In this document: positions 1-11,375 of the stretch, in pieces | Layout: each line of letters starts with the position of its first letter | Position numbering within the stretch: the first letter of the stretch is position 1 | NCBI RefSeq assembly: GCF_009730915.1 | Contig: NW_024086611.1 | Location: forward strand, 1 to 64,000 | Direction of reading: 5' to 3' | DNA length: 64,000 bases | DNA from: Dioscorea cayenensis subsp. rotundata | Taxonomy: Eukaryota; Streptophyta; Magnoliopsida; Dioscoreales; Dioscoreaceae | The notes under the pieces: generated by a model | What the model was told of the DNA's origin: nothing | Databases searched by the model: none | What the model saw: the letters and a program-made list of their open reading frames with translations, nothing else | Translations under genes and position numbers: made by a program

Positions 1-74
1 TTGTTCTATTTCACACTTTCTTATTCTTTAATCATTCTAATTTGTTTTTCTTTTTTTGGTTGCAGCTCCAGGTT

Positions 75-1517
75 ATGGCCCAAGGAAACCTTTCCATGTT
101 GGTTGAAGGTGATCCTGAACTTGAATGAATACTTCATAGAAAGGGTAAATAACCTGTACAAGAACATAATCATCCAGCTGAAATAGAGGTTGAAGAACCT
201 AAAAATATGGCCGAACAAGAGGGGAAACAAAGAACACTTTCAGATTTTGTTAGACTGACTATTCATGGGACACAATCAAGCATTGTTAGGCCACCGGTAG
301 CAGCCCAGAATTTTGAGTTGAAGCCATCTTTCATTCAAATGGTTCAATAGTCCGCACAATTAAATGGGTTAGCCGATGAAGATCCGAACAATAATATTGA
401 GAATTTTCTTGAAGCCGTGACATATTAAAGATCAATGGGGTTTCAGATGATGCAATTCACTTGAGGGCTTTCCCATTCTCATTGAAGGGAAGAGCCAAAT
501 AATGGCTCCATTCATTGCCAAAAGCTTCCATCACAACATGGAACGAAATAGTCGAAGCTTTCCTTGCAAGGTACTTTCCTCCGGGAAAATTGGCAAAGCT
601 TTGTAATAAGATATCGTCATTTGTTCAGATGGAGCTTGAATCCTTTTTTGAGACTTGGGTGCGATTCAAGGACCTCATACGTAACTGTCCACAACACGGG
701 TTCCCCGAATGGACGGTCATTTATACATTTTATAATGGGTTAAACTCAAGCACCAAACAACTTCTTGATGCCGCCGCGGGAGGAACAATGGGAAACGAAA
801 CCCCCAAAGAAGCCTGGCAATTGATTGAAAAGATGGGTTTGAATATCTACCAATGGAATGCAAGAGAAAAGAAAAAAGTGGCCGGCCTCCATGAGATTAA
901 TACGGTTACATTTTTGGCGGCCCAAGTTGAGTCGTTGAGCAAGAAGTTAGACACTCTAAATTCTCCTAGAGTGGCGGCTATGATGAGTTGCACTGGATGT
1001 GGGGAAGGACATGCTCCATCCAATTGCCCGATTGCTATTGGCGGTAGATCCTCAGTGGAACAAGTTAACTTTGTAGGGAATGCAATGAGAGGTCAAGGGA
1101 ATCCATATAGCAACACCTCCAATCCAGGGTGGAGAAGTCACCCCAATCTTTCATGGAGTACCCAAGAGCAACAAAAGGCCATGGCACCACCGGGTTTCCA
1201 ACAACAACAACAACAAGCCCCAAACATGGAGAATCGAGTTTCAGGTTTGGAAACCCATATGGCCAATCTAGAGAAAGCTTTGACCAAATTCATCTAATCA
1301 TCTGATATAAGGTTTCAGTCAATCGAAGCTAAACTTCGCAACCACACCGCGTCACTGCACAACTTAGAGAATGAAGTGGGCCAAATTGCGAAGTCATTAT
1401 CAGAGAGACCTCAAGGGAGCTTGCTAAGTAACACAGAAACCAACCTAAGAGAACATGTGAAGGCGATCACTTTGAGAAGTGGTCGTGAAGTTGAGGGTAG
1501 GCTCCTGAGTAAGAAGA
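75..1517 (+). pseudogene. T1 gag, N-terminal and central part
   Basis: Retrotransposon capsid gene. A polypyrimidine tract ending in GCAG (about 45-65) precedes ATGG at 75, which could be the gag start. Premature stops follow at about 126 and in the 350-500 stretch. The longest open part (515-1297) carries the Retrotrans_gag fold (FLARYFPP, FFETWVRFKDLIRNCPQHGFPEW). It then has a zinc knuckle CTGCGEGHAPSNC, spaced C-x2-C-x3-H-x4-C, one residue shorter than the usual retroviral knuckle and identical in spacing to T4. A glutamine-rich stretch follows near 1200. After a stop at 1295-1297 the frame resumes as LRSGREVEG up to the insertion at 1518. Several stops make it non-functional as it stands. 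The reading frame continues at 9295 once the nested insertion is removed. Confidence 0.8.
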
Positions 1518-2918
1518 TGACACACCCCTTGCGTGTGACCTGCAAGTGCATGGGTTTGTCGAAGTAATAATAACCGGGTGAGTAGATAGTCGAATCTACA
1601 GGGAATATTGATCAGAAACATAAAGATTGCTATTTAACTAATGTGAAGATGAATCAATAGTGGTGTGAACAAAATCAATATGCAAAGAAATAAAGAAAAT
1701 AAGAAAGAGAGGCACAATAAAATGAGAGGAATGAAATCAATAGAAAGTTGGGCACTCAGACATTGCTCCCCCTAGGATTGTTGCTTCAAGTGCAAGACCA
1801 ACTATTATGTCTCCTAACTGATGCTTAATAAGATGTGGAAATCCTAAAATACACGATCACAAATCTAAGGTCAACTGTGACTAACTCTACACTATACCCG
1901 GTGGAGAAATCACTCAGTCTCAACACCTTACACTATATACAGTTGGAAGAAGCTCTAGGGATTCCAAGTGATAAACCCTATTCCTTAATATAGGTCTAAC
2001 CCTTAGGCCCAGGCGAAAGACCGCTAGTCATATTTAAGCCCCAGCACTAAGGATTACTTCATGGCTTCACTCTGTTGCTCGCGCAACTAAGCCCCTGCGG
2101 AGTTCCTCTCTTTGCACTTCACTCTATTGTGACCGCAAAGAACTATAGGAACATGGAGGTAGGATAAATTACATCGGAGGGGAAAGGGGATGCTCTTCTA
2201 CCTCTCAACTTACCCTCTCAACCCTCTCCAATCTAGCATTGTCTAACCCTAATAGTGTGTCACTCGTCCACAAAGGCTACCAAGATGGACTCTCAACTCT
2301 AATGTCACTCTAAGTGAGAAATCATTCAACAAACATTCAAGATTGGAACTCAATTAAAGACATCAATTAACGAAAACAAAATAAAGGGTCAATGAAACAA
2401 TAACATCCTAGGTTTTACAAGTCCAAGTACCCACTAGGGGGTTTAGCTCTCCATGGAGCAAGATACAATCAATAATGAAATCGAAATTAAAACATGTAAT
2501 CCATAAGAAAAACCCCTCGGTATTCATGTCGATGGTCTTATCGAGTAGCCTCGTCCTCTCCAAAGGTCCCCTTGTCAAGCCTAGGGGACACCTCGCCGGA
2601 TCGGTGCCGACGAAAGCTCCCCTAATAACTATCTTCCAAAAGAAACACGGTGTTAAATCCATAGAACCACTCTAAAACCCTTGCCAAAGCCCCTTTAAAC
2701 CCTAGCCGCAGGCCTACCAAAAGTTGGAGAAAAGATGGAAAGAAAGATGAAAGATCAATCCCCAAATCGGTATAAGTCATGGCTTTATAAAGGGCTAGAA
2801 TCGGGCATCCACACGGGCGTGTGGAATTTCCACAACTTGGAAATCTGATTTTTTGCGGGCAAGGAACAGTAAGTACTACAATAAATTATTGCAGTGATTC
2901 ACTATAGTACCTTCTATA
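1518..2918 (-). mobile_element. LTR-A, reverse orientation, about three quarters of its length
   Basis: Aligns by eye from its first base with the complete reverse solo LTR at 33236-35081, through the CCCGG/GCAAGTGCA block (1540-1600), the long middle and the GTCAAGCCTAGGG stretch near 2575. It stops at the CTACAGTA-type repeats (2870-2918). The last quarter is missing at this place. The reverse-complement TATA candidate lies at about 2785 (TTTATAAAG). Confidence 0.7.
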
Positions 2919-3130
2919 GTGCTGATAAGTGCTTGTGTACTAAGAATACGAAGTATTCTTTTCTTACAATGAGCATTACTTTTATCAGATTTTAGCGCTA
3001 ATACATGTGCTTTTGTGTTCTTTTGTGCATATAGGGTGGTGAAGTCAAATAAAGAAGATAGAAGCCAAAGTGGATCGTGAACGCATATTGTGGATAAAAT
3101 CTTAGAATGGACAAATGAGAAGACACAAGT
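2919..3130 (+). mobile_element. First about 210 bp of an LTR-A, forward orientation
   Basis: Starts TGATAAGTGCTTGTG and follows the forward LTR-A at 14427 for about 210 bp, including ATACGAAGTA and GAGCATTACTTTT. It breaks off at 3130, where reverse-strand LTR-A sequence begins. It abuts an LTR-A in the opposite orientation on both sides, so it marks an inversion or template-switch junction rather than a normal element end. Confidence 0.65.
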
Positions 3131-5102
3131 CTAACCCTCATGGTGACGTTCCACTACCTCTCAACTCACCCTCTCAACACGCCCTCTCGGCCCTCTCCAA
3201 TCTTGCTTTGTCTAACCCTCATAATGTGTCACTCACTCACAAGGATTACCAATGTAGACTTGACACATTCCAATATGCGTATAAACCGCAAGTGCACGGG
3301 TGTCGAAGTAATAATTACCCGGTGAGTCGGGTAGTTGAATCCACAGGGAACAGAAGTATTAGTAATAACCACTTCTCAATTATCTAGTCGGAATCAATGA
3401 ATATGATGGAGTGAACTTAATTGCAAGCAAAGTAAACAAGTATGCAAGAAATAAAGTAGAAGAGTCTCAATCACTAAAGATGAGGTACTCGAGCAATGAT
3501 CCCCCTAAGATCTTCTATGAAGCTCAAGATTCACTAAATGCTCTAGAATCGAGTCTAATGAGTTGAGGTATTCCAATGATAACCAATCTTTGTCTCCAAG
3601 CAAAAGGCACTAGTCCCCTACAAGGTCTCAGTGGAGAAATTGACCAATCTCAACACCTCACACCCCATATGACCGCAATACGTTCTAAGGAAACCTAAGA
3701 GTGAAACCGATTCCAAAATGTAGATCCAACCCTAATTCCAGGTAAAGATCCTAACCCCCTACAAGGTCCCGGTGGAGAAATTGAGCAATCTCACGCCTCA
3801 CACCAAATATGGTTGCAAAGAGAAAAAGGAATACGGAGATAGGAAACACTCAATCAAAGGGGAAAGGGGACATTCCTCTATCCCAAGGCTCACCCTCTCA
3901 ACCCTCTTTAATCTTGGCAATCTAACTCTAATGGAGACCTCTTACATCAAAGTATTAAATCATGTAATGTAAATCAACCACAAGTATTAACAACACTAGC
4001 AAGCAATAAAATCACAAGATTAAAACTCAAAACAACTCGGATTAACTAGAAGCATTCAGAGAATCAACACAAAGTATAGATCTTAGGGTTCACATGCCTA
4101 AATACATACTAGGGTTTAGCCTTCCATGGGCTTAGTTACAAAACAATAATGGATACAATGAAAAGCAATAAAACCCATAGAGAAAACCCCCTTGAATTTG
4201 TGCGGATTGGCCTTAATTTGTAGTTCCACGTCTTTAAGGGTTCCTCTCCGAAGCTAAGTCGCCAATGGCTCCCCAATGCTATGACGTCGAAAGAACCTAT
4301 CAAAGTTGGTGAAGAACTCCCTCTCAATCGGCGAAGACCTTCTCCTCCAACCCTAGCCGCCTTTCTCTCCAAGTCTATGATCAAAGCTTAGCAATAAGTC
4401 CCTTTAGAATCGGCTAAATGGTGTATTTATAGCTTCAGATCGTGCCTGTCACGTGCTCCCACAGGCCCGTGTGGATTTTCCATGCGCCCGTGTGGACTGC
4501 AGGAATTTCCACACGGGGGCTTGAACAGTAATTTCTGCTACAGTACTTCGCTACAGTGATTTCCACAAACGCAATGACAAACATTCTCCTTTTAAGGCCA
4601 CACAATCGGGCACACGATCATGTAGTAGGCTATAAGGTTTTTCCTTCGTCGATGCATCTTGAAAAGTCTTGAAATCTTTACAAAGAGAAGGAATGTGGAG
4701 ACATGGCTGCCTTTGTGCCCTTCCACTAGTAAATTGGCTTGCATAACCATGGAAGTTGGCACACATCTCCTCATACACGAACTCCTCTTGTGTCTTCCTC
4801 CTTGATTCGCACAAGAACTTTCAACATTGTGCCTTGCTAGCCTATCTTCGCTTCCTTTTGAATTCCCAATGCCTTCACAACCTATATGAATGAAAGAACA
4901 CCCAATACACGAAATGAGATATAAACCATATAAGATATGATGCTCAATGTATGTAAAACATGCATAAAAACATGTTCACTTAAGCACTTATCAAGACTCT
5001 CAACCCTAGTGTCACTTTAAGGGAGAAATATTCAACAAGCACTCAAGATTGGAACTCAATTAAAGAAACATAATAAAAGGTCAATGAAATAATAACATCC
5101 TA
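3131..5102 (-). mobile_element. Middle part of an LTR-A, reverse, interrupted by a solo LTR
   Basis: The pieces 3131-3260 and 4999-5102 match consecutive stretches of reverse LTR-A (CTACCTCTCAACTCACC, then CTCAACCCTAGTGTCAC). They join without loss when the solo LTR at 3261-4993 and one AGACT are removed. The fragment ends at 5102, where env-like coding sequence starts. Confidence 0.7.
3261..4993 (-). mobile_element. Solo LTR of family LTR-C (1733 bp), target duplication AGACT
   Basis: Begins TGACACATTCC and ends GCACTTATCA, the reversed TG...CA edges. AGACT is duplicated exactly at 3256-3260 and 4994-4998. It carries the shared U5 block (CGCAAGTGCACGGG, 3286-3300), a reverse TATA candidate near 4423 and copies of the CCCGTGTGG dyad near 4465-4515. 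It contains no coding sequence. It is a solo LTR, the product of LTR-LTR recombination, sitting inside another LTR. Confidence 0.85.
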
Positions 5103-5641
5103 CTCACCTTGGCCACCTTGTCTCCGATGCATTTCTTTACCAGGGCTCGTATACACGATTGGGAGCAATATTTATTGGGCCCTATGTGACTAGATTGATC
5201 TGTGGCATGGGTTTATTTGAGCAGACGCGAGGCATGACCGTTGTAGAAGGTACAACACCCCTCGAACTGGCCCACATACGGGCGATAGGCTTGGTTGTCA
5301 CACATGGCAGACCCACATGTCACCAGGCCACTAGTGAGTCTAGTCAGCGACAGATAGAGCACACAAAGTTAGACCCTGAGGGCGCACCTGCTCTTACCCC
5401 CGACGCTACATCTTTACCTGACTTCGACATGAGACTGAGGGGGATTGAGGGAGAGGTTCAGGTTGTGCGTCAGGAGCAGTGTGAGATTCATGGCCAGCTT
5501 CACCAGATCATTGAGGGACAGCGCCGGCTCGAGGTAGATCTTCACCGTTTCCTCACCTCCTACTATGGTTCATCCTCGCACACTGTGGCCACTTCTTCTA
5601 CCGCCATGCCACCACCACCAGCACCAGATTGTGATGAGTAG
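5103..5641 (+). pseudogene. C-terminal part of an Athila env-like ORF
   Basis: An open frame reads QGSYTRLGAIFIGPYVTRLI and runs to a stop at 5639-5641. The corresponding part of the T1 env-like ORF reads GQYTRVGVIFSCQYITRLII, so the two are related copies. The C-terminal third has hydrophobic and charged residues spaced as in a coiled coil (DMRLRGIEGEVQVV onward) and ends in a proline-rich tail. The 5' part is cut off at 5102 by LTR sequence, so no start codon belongs to it. Env-like ORFs of this kind are known from Athila elements. No membrane role can be shown from this fragment. Confidence 0.65.
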
Positions 5642-7060
5642 TGGCTTGTTGAAGCTTGGACACCTATTGTTTACTTTTTCTTGCTTTGTTTTGTATTTTT
5701 TGTATTTTGTTGAGTTGGCATGGTTCTACCCTACCGACTTGTGTTGTCGAACTTTAGTTTATTTTCACCTTTGTGTTTTGTTGACTACTCTTTAGTTTCT
5801 CCCTTGTGCTTGTATTTTTAAATCTTTGTGGAATAATGATGTCCCCTTTTTGCCTCGCAGGGCATTGAGGGAATTTGGTGAGCTTTCCTGGTTTTAATGG
5901 AGGTCGGACGAGACATGTATTGCTCGGCACACATTTTCTCACGTCCTACCTCACGACAAGCACAAGTTGAACCGGGGAGTTCGTTTTCACCCTTCTTTAT
6001 TATTTGCATTGCTTCATATTGCATGTTTTTCATGATTAGTGTACATTGAGGGCAATGTACAACACTAAGTGTGGGGATGGGTGTATTTCATGTATTAGGA
6101 TCATTTGCTACATGCTAGTGTTACCTATGATGGCTTTGTTCATTCTTGTAAGATTCTTTTACCTTGGACTAATGATTGATGTGAGTTACTTGTTTCTATG
6201 CTTTATTGAATCCTGTTTTACCCCTAGTATTGTCATGTGCACTGAATTTTTTGTCGATGCCCTGGGAATAGCCAATGTGACTACTCTCTACCTCTCTTGT
6301 ATGTGTAACACACTACTTTGAGTACTTGGCCTTAGAACACTAAGTTCTTTCCTTCAATGGACTCTTAAGAACTTCTAAGTCATGTTGAGCTAATCCTAGT
6401 TTTGTGGCATGTAGTGTACTCTGAAGATGTGATCTAGGGTGAATAAAAAAAATGAGTTTTTGTCAGTATTCCTCTGCTATTGAAGCATGGATGCGTCTAT
6501 GTGGACTGTAATCGAGTAGTTGGGTGGCTCTTGTGCCTAACCAGCATGTGCACCCTCCAGAAAGATTTCAAAATGATTTCTTGCAGTCTTCGTTAGTCGG
6601 ACTCAAAAAAAAATGAATGATGAAATGAAAATAAAACCTAGTGATCTTTTTGAGTACCTACCAAAGGTTTTGAGTAGAAAGTGGACTTCGTTTCAAGTTA
6701 TTGAATTAGAAGGATCTTATTTGGCCATTGAAGTAGCACTTAGTAGTTTAAGACATAGTATTCTTTGTATGTGGAGTGATTAGCATCTAGAGATGTACTG
6801 ATTGAAGTCCTTAGGCTAGACTAGATCAGGGCAAATGAGATATAAGATTCACTTACACGACACAGACATATAAGGGGTGAGACAGGATATTTTTATTATG
6901 CTTATTGACTATGACTCAACATCTATGTATCATTATCCATTGCTTTTGGAGTCTTATATTTACTTGATGCCAGAGGTAATGCATTTAGCCACTTCTCAGT
7001 CTCTTTGTCTTTCATGAGTTGATTGCTTGGGGACAAGCAACACTTAAGTGTGGGGATATT
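5642..7060 (+). other. 3' untranslated region and purine tract of the element ending in the LTR at 7061
   Basis: No credible coding sequence. It resembles the region after the T1 env-like ORF, including AGGGCAATGTACA (6050-6062; compare 13547). It ends with AAGTGTGGGGATATT directly before the LTR. That purine-rich tract is the expected start site for plus-strand DNA synthesis. Confidence 0.6.
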
Positions 7061-8548
7061 TGATAAGTGTCTAAATGTAGATGTTTTCATGTATATATCG
7101 TATTCACTTTGCATGTATTTTGTGAGATTTGATGCACGTTTTGCGCTTAATCGTCTACTATTTGCTTTGTAGGACATAAGGAAGCCATGGAGAACAAGAA
7201 GATATCATTTGGGCGAAAAGAGAAGAAAACAGGAATTTCATACTACCCCCATACTCTCCAGTATGGGGGTTGTATGCACTGTAGCAGCGGAATGATTCAG
7301 AGTGTCTACCCAGATTTCGATACTACCCAGTATACGGGGCCGTATGGAGGCCGTATGCACCCTGTATGGAACGCGAATCTAGGGTTTTTGAGTGCTATAC
7401 GACCCCCGTATGATCCGTATGACCCGGGGGTATATATACTGATTTTTAGGGCAGAAAAAGAACTTTTTGGCTAGACTTTTTGCTGGGCATATTTTGGGAG
7501 ACACTTGAGAGGCTTGTGGCGACCTTGGGGAGGAGAAGAATGGCAAGGAAGCTAGAAGATCATCCAAGCCCAAGGTCCAAGACTCTCAAGGCAAGAAGGC
7601 AACTTCATTCAAGGGGAGATCTACCACGATTTGAAGGAAAGAGACCCGCGGCTAGAGGAAGCGTCATTGGGCACTCCTTTGGCGGGGAAAGCGTCATTCA
7701 GCATATTCTTCACCTCCTCCTCCACCATTTCATCTAGGAAGTGTCATTTTTGCTTTTGTTTCATGTTTTGCTTGTTTGTATTGCTTGTTGTGGGATGATG
7801 ACACACTAAACCCCCAAGGCCACCGGGTGTTGGTGAACCTTGGGGGGTTTTATCATGTATGTTGGATGATAACTTGTTAATTCCATGTTTGGGTAATTTT
7901 GAGATTTAATCCATTGTTTTCATGCTAAGTGCTACACTAAGGAGAAATCCGTAGCTCTTTTATGAGTGATGCATGTAGATGTGACTTGCTCGCATGTATT
8001 AGATCATGAATGGATTATAAGGGGATACTTGTATCATCACGCCAAGAAATCGGGTGTTTGGTAGCCCTCCATGTAGGTTTAATCCGAAGAAGAGTAGGTT
8101 TACTCCTAAGTGAGATTTCCTCATACTTAATGCAATCGTAGGGATATGGATTTGGGAGAAATTCCTATCTATGTTTGTATGGGATTAGGGTTCAATCGCC
8201 GAGAAATTGGGTTTGTTCTAATCTTGGAATCTCATGGTCCATTTCACCCTTGCATCTTTAGATCATCATCCATGTTGCATGATAACCCCTCAAGGGGATC
8301 CACATCCATAGGCCTTTGCATTTCATTGATTCTCTTGCTTGCTCATTGCTTGTTCTCTCTAATTTGTTGGCAAATATCATTTTAGCTTTAATTACATTTA
8401 GTAGAGTAAAATCCATCTCTTGAGATCTTAGGCAAGATAATAGCTCAAAAAGGAGTAATAGGAGATCCTTAGCCCTATGGAATACGATCCTCTTGTCTTC
8501 ACACGAGGTATTACTTGGCGATCCCGTACACTTGCGGGGAAGCAATCA
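7061..8548 (+). mobile_element. LTR-B, forward, serving as a 3' LTR
   Basis: Starts TGATAAGTGTCTAAATG straight after a purine tract and ends in the U5 block GATCCCGTACACTTGCGG followed by GAAGCAATCA. A TATA candidate GTATATATAC lies at about 7429. The stretch 7240-7420 before it has short GTATGG-type repeats. The expected 5-bp duplicate after the LTR would be AGTAG (8549-8553). The matching left end of this element is not preserved. Confidence 0.75.
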
Positions 8549-9289
8549 AGTAGCCTCGTCCTCTTCAAAGGTTTCCTTATCAAGCCTAGGGCACACCTCG
8601 CCGGATTGGTGCCGATGAAAGCTCCCCCAATAACTCTCTTCCAAAAAAATGCAGTGTCGATGGCCATAAAACCACTCCAAAAACCTTGCCAAAGCACCTC
8701 TAAACCCTAGCAACAGGCCTCTCCAAAGTTGAGGAAAAAATGGAGAAAAGATGGAAAAGAGGATTCACAAATTGGTACAAGTCACAGCTTTATATAGGGC
8801 TGGAATCAGGAATCCACACAGGCATGCGGAATTTCCACATACCCGTAGTACTCCGCCAAAAACACTCCCAAATCCACACTTTTCATCGAGGCAACATAAG
8901 CAGGCACAAGTTTATGCCATAGATCGCGTCACTTCTTCAATAAGGAATAACATTGAAGAAGATCTTGCTATCATTGCACAAGTCAGAATACGCAAATGTG
9001 ACTGCCTTTGTACCCCTCCAAACCATGTAATTGCTCGAGCACATGGAAGTTGGCACAAATTCACGTATCTTCTAGCACAACTTGTGTCTTCACGTTTGTT
9101 CACTCCAAGATTCCATCAACAAAGTGTAATCGCAATCTACTTTGGCTTCCTTCCTCTATATTTGGCTCAACAACCCTACATGCACACAAGTAACACAAAT
9201 ACACATATATTAGCGCTAAAATATGATAAAAGTAATGCTCATCATAAGAAAAGAATACTTCATATTACTAATACACAAGCACTTATAAG
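8549..9289 (-). mobile_element. Right-hand part of a reverse LTR-A
   Basis: Runs from AGTAGCCTCGTCCTC, which matches 2545-2560, to CACTTATAA, where the family's terminal CA has mutated to AA. It includes the same GTGCCGATGAAAGCTCC stretch as 2601-2620. It ends at the GAAGA target duplication, so it is the outer right edge of the insertion in T1. Confidence 0.7.
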
Positions 9290-9294
9290 AAGAC

Positions 9295-10267
9295 CAATTT
9301 TGAGTCACCCGAGGTCATGTAGGTTAAGGAAATAGTAAAAGAGAAGGGAGTGGCACTCCCATCCTATAAGCCAAGAATCCCTTATCCTTCGAGATTGAAG
9401 AACAACCAAAGCGATGAGCAATACAAGAAGTTCTTGGCTCTATTCAAGCAGTTGCACATCAACATCCCATTTATGGAGCCATTGTCTCAAATGCCTCGTT
9501 ATGCAAAGTTTCTCAAGGACCTCTTGACCAACAAGAGAAAGTTGGAGGAGAATGCATCTGTGATTCTAGATGCTTCATGTTCGGCGGTGTTGCAAAGGAA
9601 TATGCCAAACAAGAAGAAGGACCGCATAATCTTTATCATTCCATACAACATTGGTACTTTGGGTGAAGAAAAGGCATTGGAGGATTCAGGGGCTAGCATC
9701 AATGTCATGCCTTACACATTCTTTCAGAAACTAGGCTTGGGAAAGCCTAGGCCCACTCGGATGACACTTCAATTGGCCGATCGAACAGTTAGACATCCGA
9801 GGGGCATCATTGAAGACATACTTATGAAGGTTGAAAAGTAAATATTTCCTGTGGACTTTGTAGTATTGGATGTTGATGAGGATGTCGAGTTTCCATTAAT
9901 ACTTGGGAGGCTGTTCTCGCACACTTCCAAGGCTCTCATTGACATGGACGGTAGGGAGTTGACCTTACAAGTTGGTGATGACAAGTTGACATACCACTTC
10001 GCCGAAGCCATGAGATACTCCCTTGACTTTGATGATACTCTATATTTTCTTGACACTATTGATGAGTTGATTGATGAATACGTCCAGGAAATGATGTGTC
10101 TAAACCTGTTTGAGGGTTTGCTAGATCAAGAAGTGGAGAATGAAGAAGTTTTATCACTTGGTCTAGAGGACAAGGTTCAGCCTACCCCAGGGATCATGAA
10201 GAAGATGGTCCAAAAGATGAAAAGAGAAAAGAGAAAAGAGACATCACAAGAAATGCCCCAATGCTAA
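9295..10267 (+). pseudogene. T1 gag end and aspartic protease
   Basis: Continues the gag frame from 1517 after removal of the insert, with one stop (TAG at about 9318) in the joining stretch. It then reads KPRIPYPSRLK, QLHINIPFMEPLSQMPRYAKFLKDL and the retropepsin core EDSGASINVMPYTFFQKLGLG (catalytic Asp-Ser-Gly near 9682-9690). After an in-frame TAA at 9840 it goes on with FVVLDVDEDVEFPLILGR, the second conserved protease motif. An acidic tail (IDELIDEYVQEMM) ends with a Lys/Arg-rich segment and a stop at 10265-10267. The catalytic residues are intact. Only the single stops disrupt it. In a working element this enzyme would process the Gag polyprotein. Confidence 0.8.
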
Positions 10268-10740
10268 TGGGGATATACATGCATGGAGTAAGGGTGACGG
10301 ACCCTTGTGTGGTAATAAGCTTGACAACTCCCCCTCTACAGTGAAACAATTGTGTGCATCAGGCTTCCAGGTTGTAGGTAAGAGGGCAACTTTCATCCAT
10401 GAGCCCCTGTGAGGTAAGAAGAGGTACGTCAAGCTTAGTGATGTTAAACAAGCGTTTCTTGGGAGGCAACCCAAGCTTTTACTGTTTTTCTAGTTTTTAG
10501 TTTAGTACTTACATGAATAAGGACTTGAGTGTTGGTGCCTTGACTTTTACATGCTATTGCTATGTTTTTCTCGTAAACCATTGGTATTTCTTGTGTGCTT
10601 AATTGTGTTTGGTGAAGTTTCTTGGTCGTTTGAGTGTGTTTTCCATGATTCTCTGGTTTATTTTTCATAGTATAGGCAGCCTTTGTGTGTGTATGAGTGT
10701 GCAGAAATTTTCTGCAGAGTCTGTAATTTTTTCTAAGTCA
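10268..10740 (+). other. T1 post-protease spacer with conserved hairpin motif
   Basis: There is no reverse transcriptase here. The block from about 10422 to 10480 reads GGTACGTCAAGC, then GTTAAACAAGCG, then a perfect 6-bp stem CTTGGG / CCCAAG around the loop AGGCAA (10458-10475). The same block follows protease in T4 (59307-59324) and, decayed, in T2 (18871-18912). Its function is unknown. Confidence 0.7.
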
Positions 10741-11375
10741 TCCAAAGAAGACACACGGTAGTATGGAATTTTCACACCGGTGTGTGTTTCAGTTCAGAGC
10801 TCATCCCGAGAGGACACAGGGGTGTGTGAATGCCCCTGTGAATGGCCTTGTGACGATCACACACCCGTGGATAATTTCCACACGGGCGTATGTTTCTCTG
10901 CAGAGTTCTCAGACTCTATCCCAAGAAGACATAGGGGTGTGTGTCTACCCCTGTATATTACCCTGAGAACTATACACGGGTGTGGGTAATTTTCACACGC
11001 CCATGTGAAACTCTGCAGAGTGTTCTCCTCCATCCCGAGAGCACACAGGGGCGTGTGAATACCCCTGTGAGTGCCCCTGTGAGCGCCCCAGTGAGCATCC
11101 ACACGCTCATGTGGAATTCCCACAAGGGGGTGTGGAACACTTAGCCAAATTTTTGGGTGGATAGAGAAGCCACAGGGGCGTGTTAGTGCCCCTATTGGTT
11201 GGCCACATGGGAGTGGGAAATTTCCACACACCCGTGTGGATGCGTTCAAATATAGTTAAAGACAATCACGAGAGTACACAGGGGCATCTGTCTGTCCCTG
11301 TGAGCTCTCTTGTGGAGTCACATGGTCGTGTGGAATTTTCACACGCCCATGTGCATGCATAGAACGCCAAAAGGC
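10741..11375 (+). repeat. Minisatellite of about 115-bp units with a dyad-symmetric core
   Basis: About five to six units, with boundaries near 10741, 10804, 10919, 11034, 11160 and 11268, each marked by a purine stretch like TCCCGAGAGGACACAGG. Within each unit, CACACGGGCGTGTGG-like and CCACACGCCCGTGTGG-like arms flank AATTTTC/GGAATTTCC. This forms imperfect palindromes that can fold as hairpins. Open frames across it are side effects of the repeat. One further copy of the core is at 11711-11748. Confidence 0.75.

Larger units (their letters stand above)
1518..9289. mobile_element. Nested insertion cluster in T1, target duplication GAAGA
   Basis: The insertion begins TGACACACCCC, which is LTR-A read backwards, and ends CACTTATAA, the mutated reverse of the TGATAAGTG start. 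GAAGA stands on both sides (1513-1517 and 9290-9294). Taking out the insert and one GAAGA joins the T1 gag frame to the protease region in the same frame. The simplest origin is a minus-strand LTR-A element. Its left LTR (1518-2918) and right LTR (8549-9289) both survive in part and overlap in content by roughly 380 bp. Its internal region has been replaced by rearranged pieces and another element's 3' end. Confidence 0.75.

Noticed and set aside
10857-11249. A 130-codon minus-strand open frame
   Set aside because: It lies wholly in the dyad-rich minisatellite and its residues repeat with the DNA unit. It is a product of the repeat.
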